This document shows positions 14,706 to 22,582 of a stretch of DNA of 28,491 nucleotides, one piece after another (the stretch's first letter is position 1; every line of letters starts with the position of its first letter). The notes under the pieces are model-generated. The model made no database searches and was not told where the DNA came from. It was given only the letters and a program-made list of their open reading frames with translations. A program made the translations under genes and the position numbers. The DNA is from SHZI01 sp031409515 (lineage in GTDB: Bacteria; Pseudomonadota; Gammaproteobacteria; Steroidobacterales; GCA-2729495). The DNA is taken from positions 1 through 28,491 of the forward strand of contig JANNXJ010000023.1 of assembly GCA_031409515.1 (NCBI GenBank). The letters run 5' to 3'.

Positions 14706-15934
14706 CGTCTGACCCTCCCGCCCGTGGCCCGCCGCCGGCGCGTCCACAGGGCCAGGGTGCTGGTGAGGAGCAACAGGGCAATGGACGCAGGATCGAAGGC
14801 CCCGCCGCCCCCACCCCCGCCGTCAGAAAACCGCGGAATGGCCAGATAGATTCCCGTGGTGCTATTGCTGCGGGACGCGCGGAACACAAAGGGGCCGGGA
14901 TTCGCGTTGGCCTGGGGACCTGAGTCCAGCGCCGTGACCGCAGCACCCAACAGAGGATCACCGAGGGCGATCGCCTTTTCGTAACGACCCGTGCCCCCGG
15001 CAAAGATCCCGTCCAGGCCGCCGGCGAAAGTACCGCGAAACGCTACAGCGCCAGACTCGGCAACGGCCGCCGGGCCGAAGGCCACGAAGGGCGTGCCTTC
15101 GGTAGTCGCAAAGCTGACCGGCGTGCCCGTGGTGTCCACCGACAGCTCCGCAACGCCCGCCGCCGTGCTGGTGAAGAACACGACGGTGCCATTGCCATTG
15201 TTGTTGATGTCCAGGGCCTCCACGCTGGTAAAGCCGCCGGCGCTGGTGACAGCAATCGGCGTGACCACGCCAGCTTCAGTCCTGCGGTAAACGCCTTTTG
15301 CGCCCGTGCCATCCAGGGCTTCGAAGGCCACTGCGCCGCTGCCATTGATCCCTGCCACATCCTGGGGATCGTAGAGCCCCGTGCTGTCGAGCAGGGTGGT
15401 CGGCGCCCCGGTGCCCGTGCCCTTCAGGATCACCCGCGCGCCGTCGGCACTGCGCACGGCCCGGACAACCACCACGCCGCCGGTATCGCTAATGAATGGT
15501 TTGCTGTCAATGGAAGCAAGACCGTCGGCAACCGTATTGGCGATGGTGAGCAGGGCGCCACCATTGCCACAAAGCACAGACCGGGAACCGTTAGCCAGAG
15601 TCGCCGCAAACGTCACGAGCCCGTCAGCATTGATACTGGGATCGCCAGTGAAGGAAGCAATCGCTACGCTGGTGTTGGCAATGACGGTCAGAACGCCGTT
15701 GCTTTCCCGGCGATACACCGCCTGACCTTGAGCTCCGTCGTCGAAGGTGGCGACAAAAGCGATCTGGCCGGCATCGTTCACGGCGGGAATGCTGAAGGAC
15801 GCCAGCTCGGCGGACGAATCCGCCACAGTCGAGAACTCCCAGGTCGTGGTCTGGGCATGACCACCAGAGCTGACGAGCCCCGCCGTGGCGAGCAGCAGGG
15901 CTGCAGGAAGGAATCGGTTCCGGGATGTGGCCAT
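14702..15934 (-). CDS. Secreted repeat protein with Gly-rich C-terminal sorting-like signal
   Basis: 410 residues. A Sec signal peptide (LPAALLLATAGLVSSGGHAQ) is followed by about six to eight imperfect repeats built on the theme PAVNDAGQIAFVATFDDG...GVYRR, e.g. PSINADGLVTFAATLANG, AGINGSGAVAFEALDGTG and PAAVAESGAVAFRGTFAGG. These suggest a beta-propeller or beta-solenoid. The tail is a run of seven Gly, a hydrophobic helix (ASIALLLLTSTLALW) and TRRRR, the tripartite plan of GlyGly-CTERM-like sorting signals processed by rhombosortase-type proteases. No such protease is in the window. It is divergent from the RHS gene (168 bp) and overlaps the hydrolase by 4 bp. No specific function is recognised. 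Confidence 0.8.
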   Translation of the reverse strand: MATSRNRFLPAALLLATAGLVSSGGHAQTTTWEFSTVADSSAELASFSIPAVNDAGQIAFVATFDDGAQGQAVYRRESNGVLTVIANTSVAIASFTGDPSINADGLVTFAATLANGSRSVLCGNGGALLTIANTVADGLASIDSKPFISDTGGVVVVRAVRSADGARVILKGTGTGAPTTLLDSTGLYDPQDVAGINGSGAVAFEALDGTGAKGVYRRTEAGVVTPIAVTSAGGFTSVEALDINNNGNGTVVFFTSTAAGVAELSVDTTGTPVSFATTEGTPFVAFGPAAVAESGAVAFRGTFAGGLDGIFAGGTGRYEKAIALGDPLLGAAVTALDSGPQANANPGPFVFRASRSNSTTGIYLAIPRFSDGGGGGGGAFDPASIALLLLTSTLALWTRRRRATGGRVRR

Positions 15935-15977
15935 GGTTCTTGTCCGCCCTTGGGGGACGGGAAGAATAACTCAGGTC

Positions 15978-16007
15978 TTTGCAGGGATTCGCTCCGGGCC
16001 CTGCAAA
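15978..16007. repeat. Dyad TTTGCAGGG-N12-CCCTGCAAA between divergent genes
   Basis: A perfect 9-bp inverted repeat with a 12-base GC-rich spacer, centred in the 168-bp gap between the CTERM-type gene and the RHS gene. It lacks a T-tract in either direction. It could be an operator shared by the divergent genes or a leader hairpin in one of the transcripts. Confidence 0.45.
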
Positions 16008-16102
16008 TGGCCTCGAAGGGCGCAGTTTCCCGCGTCGCGCGCCACGCCGGGCTCTTGCTCTCATACGCCTCCAGCAACCCGCTGCCGTTTCCGGAGGTCA
16101 TC

Positions 16103-19100
16103 ATGCCGCATCCCCCTCGCACCACACCCGTGCAGAAACGTTATTCCTGGGTCGCCATGGCCAGGTTGCTCGTCGCAGGCCTGGCCAGCGCCTCGGCCAG
16201 CATCTCGGCCGCCGCCACGACGGCGGTGGGCAGGCTCGACGCCGAGTTCGGCGTGTCAGCCACGGGGGCTGCCACCTACCTGGTGCCGATCACTGTCGCG
16301 GCGGGTCGTGGTGGGCTGCGACCGGGTCTCGGCCTTCGCTATGGCAGTCAGGACAGTGACGGCCTGGCCGGCATCGGCTTCACGGTCACCGGCCTGTCGC
16401 GGATCACCCGTTGTCCCCTGAGCATCGCTGTGGATGGACGGGTGCAGGCGGTGCGGTTCGCCCCGGGCGACCGCTACTGCCTCGACGGCCAGCCGCTGGT
16501 GCTGGTCGCCGGGAGCTATGGCGGCGACGGTGCTGAGTACCGCACGGAGATCAACAACCTGCAGCGGGTTGTTTCCCGGGGACGGCAGGGCTCGGGTCCC
16601 GCCAGTTTTGAGGTCCAGCATCCGGACGGCCTCACCTGGCGCTATGGCAACGACGCTGACTCCCGCATTGAGGCACTGGGCACGGCGAGCGAGGTGCGGG
16701 AGTGGGCCATCAACCAGATCAGCGACAAGTTCGGGAACCATATCGTCTTTGCGTGGCAGGAAGACCTGGTCAGCGGCGAAGCGCTCCCCGCCGAAATCCG
16801 CTGGACCGGAGACAGCTCGGGCGCAGGAGCCCGTTTCCGCCTGGTGTTTGGCTATGAGGCACGGCCGGCGGGGGATCAGCGCCAGTTCCATCGCTGGGGC
16901 GCCAGCTGGCAGACCCTGCAGCGACTCACCACCATCAGGTATGAGTTCGATGCCGGTGCGGGCTTCGGGCTGGTCCACCGGTACACCGTCTCGTACACCA
17001 CCGGCAACAGTAACGGCAGCCAGCGGAGCCAGGTCGCCAGCATCCAGCAGTGCGGGCCGCTGGAGTGCCTGCCGGCAACCTCATTTGCCTGGCAGACCGG
17101 CGTGCGGGGCTTCGAGGCCCCGGTGGTTGGTCCGACGGATGCACTCGCTGGGGACGCGCTTCTGGCGGATCACGACGGCGACGGCGATGCCGACCTGTAC
17201 CTGCCGGTGAGCATCGGCGGGACCCAGCGCTGGCATGTGCGACTGACCAGCGCGACCAGCGTCAACGTCTACTCCAGTGCACCACTGAACACCGGCGTGG
17301 CCCGCTACGGTACGGGTCGGGTGCTGGAGTACGACGGGGATGGCCGCCGGGATCTTCTGGCCCAGGGGCCGGGCTCACCCGCCACCTGGTTTGTGCACCG
17401 GTCCAACGGGACCGGTGGTTTTCTCAGTGCCATCGATACGGGGCTGACGACCACCCTGGTCCCCTCGCCCCTTATCGTCGATGTGGACGGCGACGGGCTT
17501 GATGACCTGGTCTACTCCCGGGAGTACGGGGTGCGCATCCGGCGCAACACGGGATCGGGATTCGGGCCGGAGATCACCACGAGCCTTGGCACCACCGTCA
17601 ATGGGGGGACGACCTTTCTCCCTGTGCTGGACGGCGCCGGTGGCGCCCCCGACTTCGACGGCGATGGCCGGCAGGATCTGCTGATCCTGCGGGGCACCAT
17701 GAGTCTCGCTGGACCACCCTGGTACTACGAAGGCTTCCTGTCGACGGGAACCGATTTCCAGCCGCTCTTCACCACCCCGCCCGCTCTGGATGCAGTCACC
17801 CTCGATATGAATGGCGATGGCCTGACGGATGTCGCCTACCGGGATCGTGCGCTGGGGTGGCAGACCCGACGAAGCCTGGGCAATGCGCTCCTGAGCCCCG
17901 AGGCAACAGGCTTCTCGACCACCGTTGGCCAGATCGTGCGGGCTGCGGATCTGGATGGCGACGGCCGGGAAGATCTGATCCGCCGGCTCGATGCGAACAC
18001 CTGGCGTGTGCATCTGGCAGGCAGTGCCGCCCAGGGGCCGGCATTCAGCAATACCGACACCACCCGCTACTTCGACATCGGCGGTGGGCCGCTGCCGAGC
18101 GCAACGTCGCGTCTGGCGCCGGTAGACGTCACGGGTGACGGCCTCCCGGATCTGGTTTTTGCCGAGACCAGTGGGCGCTGGCAGGTGCGCAAGCACAGCG
18201 GCCCCCGCCCTGATCTGCTGAGCACAGCGACGGATGGGCTGGGTAACTTTTTTCAGCCGGTGTATGAAACTCTAGCCACCTTCGCCGGCTACACGCGGAG
18301 CGGCGGGGCGCCCGCGGGCGAGTACCTCCTGCGGGGCGGTCCGCTGCCGGTGGTGACCCGGTACACGGGCAACGACGGCAGCGGCGGTACCTATACCAAC
18401 AGCTATGCCTACTGGAACGGCCGCCTGAGCAGAGTGGGCCGTGGATTCCTGGGCTTCGAGAAGATTCGAGCCACAGACTCCCGCTATGCAGCGCTCCACG
18501 GCGTGGCCGTGTTCAGCGAGGTGAGCTACCGCCAGGACTTTCCCTTCATCGGCCTCCCTGACCTCTTTGCGACGGAACGCAGTGACGGCCGCAAGCTAAG
18601 TGAGCGCAACCCCACCTGGGGCGCGGACGCGAAACCGGCGGCCAACAGCGATGCCGCCGGTGACTATCACTTTCCCTATCTCCAGTCCGAGACTCAGGCG
18701 GAGTACGAGTCGGACCCGGACGGCGGCGGGCTGGGTCAGCTGGTCAGCACGGTGAGCCGGACCCTGGCCTATGACTTCAACCACGGCGTCCCGGTGCGTG
18801 AAGCGACCACTGTGTCGTCACCGGCATCCGCCATCACCTTCAATACGACAGTGACCTCGGTATTCGACGATGCGGCACGGAGCGCCCAGTACTGCCTTGG
18901 CCTGCCACTGCGGGTGGACACGACGCGGGACATTTCGTCGGCGAGCGCATCGACCCGGACCACGCTTTACAGCTGGTCCACGGCCAACTGTCGGCAGCTC
19001 ACGGAGACCTCGGGCGGGCCGGGACCTGCGGCGCGACAGCTGGTCACCACGCGGAGCTGGAACAGCGCCGGCCAGCTGACTGAAGTGAGCCGAAGCCCCG

Positions 19101-22100
19101 CCGATCAGTCGGCAGCAGCCCGGCGCACGGTCTGGAACTACCCGAGCTTCAGCGACCGGCCCCAGACCGAGACGGCATTGATCGACGGCCAGACCAGCCC
19201 TGTCGTGACGTCCGACTGGAACTACGCGCTGGATGTGGAACTGTCGCGGACTTCGCCCCGGGGTCTGGTCACGCGCTGGAGCTGGGATGACTTTGCCCGG
19301 CTCCGGCAGGAGACGCGAACTGCCGGCCTAGCCACCACCTATGCCTACAGCCGCTGTGGGGGCGCCTGCTTCAGCGCCCGGGGCGAGTACCAGCTGCGGG
19401 CCACGCGCAGCGACGGCTACGTCTCAAGCTCCGTCCACGACAGCTACGGGCGCACCGTGGGCCAAGAATCCAGCCTCGCCGGTGGCCAGACGAGTCGCCA
19501 GCAGCACGAGTTCGATGCGCTGGGGCGGCTCGCCCGCCAGACCGTGGCCTACGTCACCGGTGAACCCCAGTTCTGGGTTGAGAACCGCTATGACGCGCGG
19601 GGCCAGCGACGGTCGGAAGACCGCCCCGCCGACGAGTCGGGGGGCAGTGCCAGCACGCGCTGGAACTCGAACCGGCTCACCCGCACCCTGCGGGACGCAG
19701 AGAACCGGGTGACCACTCACACTCTGGACGCGGAAGGACGCCTGATCGCTGTGGCCCCGGCGACCGGGGGTACAGCGAGTTACAGCTACACGGCCTTTGG
19801 CGAGCTCGCCACCATCACCGACGCCAACGGCACGCGCACAGTTCTGAGCTACGACGAGCGGGGGCTGCCAACCGCGGTGGACTCCCCCGACAGCGGGCGC
19901 CGGATCTCAGACTACAACGCCTTTGGCGACCTGACTTCCCAGTCCGATGCAGCAACGCCGGCCAACGTCATCAGCTTCACCTACGACCAGCTCGGCAGAC
20001 TCATCCAGCGTAATGACGCGGGCCAGGGCCTCACCAGCTGGCAGTTCAACGGCGCCAGCGGCCCGCTGCTGGGCCTGCCCAGTCGGGTGACGGCTGCCCT
20101 AGGCGCCAATCCCGCCGGCTTCGCCGAGCAGTACACCTACGACAGCCTTGGCCGCCGCACGGCTGTGACCACGACGCTGGAGGGGACCTCCTACGTGACC
20201 AGTTACGGGTGGGATGGGCTGGGCCGGGTGACGTCGATGGTCTATCCGGCCACCGTGGGCGGTGCCCGGCTGTATCTGGGCCTGCGCTATGACGCCGGCT
20301 ACGTGGACGTGGTGGAACAGGACGTATCCGCCGGTGGCGGACTCTGGCTGCCTCTCTACGATCTGCAACGCCAGGACGCCCTGGGCCGGGAACGGCTGGT
20401 CCGGCTCGGCAGCAGCGCCACCCTCGACGAGCAGCGGGACTTTGACCGGGCGAGTACCCGCCTGAAGGCGATCCGCACCGGGGCCGCGCTGGGCGCGGAG
20501 CGGCAGAACTACAGTTACCTGTGGGACAAGGTGGGCAACCTCAGGCAGCGCCGGGATCTGGGCCAGGGCCTGACGGAGGATTTCACCTACGACGAGCAGA
20601 ACCGGCTGTTGAGTGCCCGCCTCAACGACGCACTGACGCTGGCCCTGGGCTACGACGCGGGTGGCCGCATCCTGTCGAAGTCCGACGTGGGTACCTACGC
20701 CTACAGCAGCTCCCACCCGGGCGCAGTCACCGGCGTGTCCGGCGGCCCCGCCGGCAGTCGCAGCTACGCCTACGACGCGAACGGCAACATGGCCGCACGC
20801 CAGGGTAAACCGATCAGCTGGCACCCGTTTCCCCTGCCCCGGCGCATCGACTACGGGTCCGGGGATTTCGCCGAGTTCACCTATGGCCCTGACCGCCAGC
20901 GCATCCGGCAAGTGGCGCGGACGGGATCGAACACCGTAACCACCTGGTACATCGGCCCGCACTTCGAGGTCGAGATGAACGGTAGCCAGCGTCGGTTCCG
21001 CTCCACCGTGTTCGCGAATGGGGAGGCCATCTACTCCCAGGTGGAGCAGAACGCCCCTGCATTGTTCGACGGCTACTTCCTGCATCGGGATCATCAGGGC
21101 AGCGTCGACACGCTGACCCGCGTGGTGGGCACGGGTGGGGAGACACTGGCTCAGCGCTTCGATGTCTTTGGGAAGCGCCGGAATTCCAACTGGAGCGCCG
21201 ACCTGGCGGACCTCCGGGCAACCGACAGTCAGTTCCTGGAGCGGGGCTACACGGGCCATGAACACCTGGACAACCTGCGCCTCATCCACATGAACGGCCG
21301 GCTGCAGGACCCGGTACTGGGCACGATGCTGGCGCCGGACCCGATGCTGGGCAACCTGATCAACCCCCAGACCCTGAATCGCTACGCCTATGTCGCGAAC
21401 AACCCCGGCTCCCTGATTGACCCGAGCGGGTTCTTCCTGGGCCGCATCGGCAAGTTCTTCAAGCGCCTCGTCAGTGGCATTGGCAGCCTCTTCCGGCGGG
21501 TCGTCGACAAATACGGGCGGGAAATCCTCGCCGCGGTCGCGGCGTACTACACCGGCGGCGCCGCCAGCCAGTGGTATCTGGGTTCGGCCGCCGGGGCAAC
21601 GGCAGCGGGGGCAGGAACGGTGGGTGCGATCGCCGGCGGAGCGACGGCGGGCGCGATAGTTACCGGCGATCTGCGGGGCGCCGCCCTCGGTGCGGTCGGT
21701 GGCGCCGGGTTTGGGGCGGTCGGCGCAGCCTATGGCAATACCTGGAGCCTGGGGCGTGTCGCTGCGTCCGGCCTGGTCGGGGGTGCAACGGCGGAGCTGG
21801 GCGGCGGCGAGTTCCGCAAGGGCTTTGCCTTCTCGGCAGGTGCTGCCAGCTTCGCCTACGCCTATGACCGGGTCGTCAGCTACAACGCGACCTGGGGCAC
21901 GGGCGGCGGCGCTCAGGGGAAGCAGCGCTACGACATGCCTATTGAGGGAGCCAACAACTTTGCGGAGAGCCGTCCAACGATTGACCCGGCCACGTTCACG
22001 GGTGAAGGCGGCAGACTCAGCCGGTTCATGAATCGTATCCCTGGCATGAATGCGATTGCGGGACTGCACGATGTGTTCCAGGTGCGCCTCGATCTCTTCG

Positions 22101-22228
22101 GCGGGGACCGCTTCGGGAGTGTGCTGCGCTCCTCGCTCAGCTTTCCGGGCATGCCGGTCGCCGCGGGCCTGACTTACCCGGCCCTGTTCGACGGTGTACC
22201 TTCCATCGCTGTGGCGCTGGACGACTGA
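16103..22228 (+). CDS. SpvB / VCBS / RHS-repeat secreted polymorphic-toxin-like protein
   Basis: 2041 residues from ATG 16103, chosen because GGAGG (16093-16097) sits 5 bases upstream. A Sec-like signal lies around residues 14-38. Residues ~45-330 resemble SpvB/TcdB N-terminal domains. Seven DxDGDGxxD-type FG-GAP/VCBS loops begin near residues 356, 411, 460, 517, 568, 616 and 675. A TcdB-middle-like block (GRLSRVGRGFLGFE) follows, then YD repeats (~1090-1640). The RHS core ends in HRDHQGSVDTLT, LNRYAYVANNPGSLIDPSGF (Asp1773), as in toxins that self-cleave there. The last ~264 residues are variable: a Gly/Ala-rich membrane-like stretch, then FMNRIPGMNAIAGLHDVFQ and SFPGMPVAAGLTYPALFDG. I cannot assign that domain a toxic activity. 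A lipoprotein gene follows 11 bp later. Confidence 0.93.
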   Translation: MPHPPRTTPVQKRYSWVAMARLLVAGLASASASISAAATTAVGRLDAEFGVSATGAATYLVPITVAAGRGGLRPGLGLRYGSQDSDGLAGIGFTVTGLSRITRCPLSIAVDGRVQAVRFAPGDRYCLDGQPLVLVAGSYGGDGAEYRTEINNLQRVVSRGRQGSGPASFEVQHPDGLTWRYGNDADSRIEALGTASEVREWAINQISDKFGNHIVFAWQEDLVSGEALPAEIRWTGDSSGAGARFRLVFGYEARPAGDQRQFHRWGASWQTLQRLTTIRYEFDAGAGFGLVHRYTVSYTTGNSNGSQRSQVASIQQCGPLECLPATSFAWQTGVRGFEAPVVGPTDALAGDALLADHDGDGDADLYLPVSIGGTQRWHVRLTSATSVNVYSSAPLNTGVARYGTGRVLEYDGDGRRDLLAQGPGSPATWFVHRSNGTGGFLSAIDTGLTTTLVPSPLIVDVDGDGLDDLVYSREYGVRIRRNTGSGFGPEITTSLGTTVNGGTTFLPVLDGAGGAPDFDGDGRQDLLILRGTMSLAGPPWYYEGFLSTGTDFQPLFTTPPALDAVTLDMNGDGLTDVAYRDRALGWQTRRSLGNALLSPEATGFSTTVGQIVRAADLDGDGREDLIRRLDANTWRVHLAGSAAQGPAFSNTDTTRYFDIGGGPLPSATSRLAPVDVTGDGLPDLVFAETSGRWQVRKHSGPRPDLLSTATDGLGNFFQPVYETLATFAGYTRSGGAPAGEYLLRGGPLPVVTRYTGNDGSGGTYTNSYAYWNGRLSRVGRGFLGFEKIRATDSRYAALHGVAVFSEVSYRQDFPFIGLPDLFATERSDGRKLSERNPTWGADAKPAANSDAAGDYHFPYLQSETQAEYESDPDGGGLGQLVSTVSRTLAYDFNHGVPVREATTVSSPASAITFNTTVTSVFDDAARSAQYCLGLPLRVDTTRDISSASASTRTTLYSWSTANCRQLTETSGGPGPAARQLVTTRSWNSAGQLTEVSRSPADQSAAARRTVWNYPSFSDRPQTETALIDGQTSPVVTSDWNYALDVELSRTSPRGLVTRWSWDDFARLRQETRTAGLATTYAYSRCGGACFSARGEYQLRATRSDGYVSSSVHDSYGRTVGQESSLAGGQTSRQQHEFDALGRLARQTVAYVTGEPQFWVENRYDARGQRRSEDRPADESGGSASTRWNSNRLTRTLRDAENRVTTHTLDAEGRLIAVAPATGGTASYSYTAFGELATITDANGTRTVLSYDERGLPTAVDSPDSGRRISDYNAFGDLTSQSDAATPANVISFTYDQLGRLIQRNDAGQGLTSWQFNGASGPLLGLPSRVTAALGANPAGFAEQYTYDSLGRRTAVTTTLEGTSYVTSYGWDGLGRVTSMVYPATVGGARLYLGLRYDAGYVDVVEQDVSAGGGLWLPLYDLQRQDALGRERLVRLGSSATLDEQRDFDRASTRLKAIRTGAALGAERQNYSYLWDKVGNLRQRRDLGQGLTEDFTYDEQNRLLSARLNDALTLALGYDAGGRILSKSDVGTYAYSSSHPGAVTGVSGGPAGSRSYAYDANGNMAARQGKPISWHPFPLPRRIDYGSGDFAEFTYGPDRQRIRQVARTGSNTVTTWYIGPHFEVEMNGSQRRFRSTVFANGEAIYSQVEQNAPALFDGYFLHRDHQGSVDTLTRVVGTGGETLAQRFDVFGKRRNSNWSADLADLRATDSQFLERGYTGHEHLDNLRLIHMNGRLQDPVLGTMLAPDPMLGNLINPQTLNRYAYVANNPGSLIDPSGFFLGRIGKFFKRLVSGIGSLFRRVVDKYGREILAAVAAYYTGGAASQWYLGSAAGATAAGAGTVGAIAGGATAGAIVTGDLRGAALGAVGGAGFGAVGAAYGNTWSLGRVAASGLVGGATAELGGGEFRKGFAFSAGAASFAYAYDRVVSYNATWGTGGGAQGKQRYDMPIEGANNFAESRPTIDPATFTGEGGRLSRFMNRIPGMNAIAGLHDVFQVRLDLFGGDRFGSVLRSSLSFPGMPVAAGLTYPALFDGVPSIAVALDD

Positions 22229-22239
22229 GGCAGCACACC

Positions 22240-22548
22240 ATGCACGCCAGAGCCATTTTGCTGTTAACCGTGAGCCTGGGGGGATGCAACTTTTCCCAGA
22301 TCCCGACTCTCAAGGCGTATGGCGACGCCGTCGTGGGCAAGAACATCGCCGTGATCCGCGATCTGGTCCGTCGCCCGACCAGCCGCGCGTCCCAGACCGG
22401 CTGGCAGGAGAAAACCTACCTTCTCCCCAACGGCCACTGGGTCTATGTGGAGCCGGACCGGCCGAACTGCGAGATTCACTACGAGGTCAACAACGAGGAC
22501 ATCATTGTGGGCTACACCCCGGTGGGCACGGGCTGCAGGTACCAGTAA
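22240..22548 (+). CDS. Small lipoprotein, candidate immunity protein
   Basis: 102 residues. The N-terminus MHARAILLLTVSLGGC is a lipoprotein signal with lipobox LGGC, giving lipidated Cys16; Asn at +2 does not favour inner-membrane retention. The mature part is short, has two further Cys (PNCEIHYEV and GTGCRYQ) that could form a disulfide, and reads as a small beta-rich domain (TYLLPNGHWVYVEPDRP, NNEDIIVGYTPVG). It begins 11 bp after the RHS stop, with a weak GAGG upstream. A small gene immediately after an RHS toxin end is usually the cognate immunity gene; a periplasmic lipoprotein would imply a toxin acting in the periplasm or on the membrane. Family not recognised. Confidence 0.75.
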   Translation: MHARAILLLTVSLGGCNFSQIPTLKAYGDAVVGKNIAVIRDLVRRPTSRASQTGWQEKTYLLPNGHWVYVEPDRPNCEIHYEVNNEDIIVGYTPVGTGCRYQ

Positions 22549-22561
22549 CCCTGCCACCGCC

Positions 22562-22582
22562 GGGGCCAGCTACACTGGCCCC
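22562..22582 (+). promoter_or_regulatory. Perfect hairpin abutting the rmuC start codon
   Basis: GGGGCCAG, loop ctaca, CTGGCCCC: an 8-bp perfect GC-rich stem whose last base is directly before ATG 22583. It takes up the position of the Shine-Dalgarno. It may be a terminator-like end of the RHS-lipoprotein transcript without a T-tract, or a structure limiting rmuC translation. Confidence 0.5.

Noticed and set aside
15728..16102. Upstream extension of the RHS reading frame to 15728
   Set aside because: It would overlap the divergent surface-protein gene and lacks a signal peptide; GGAGG 5 bases before ATG 16103 and the Sec-like leader support the shorter form.
20099..22069. Long minus-strand open frame (656 codons) opposite the RHS gene
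   Set aside because: It is an antisense shadow of a GC-rich coding frame: no family motifs, Arg/Gly/Ala/Val-biased composition, and the plus-strand RHS core is unambiguous.
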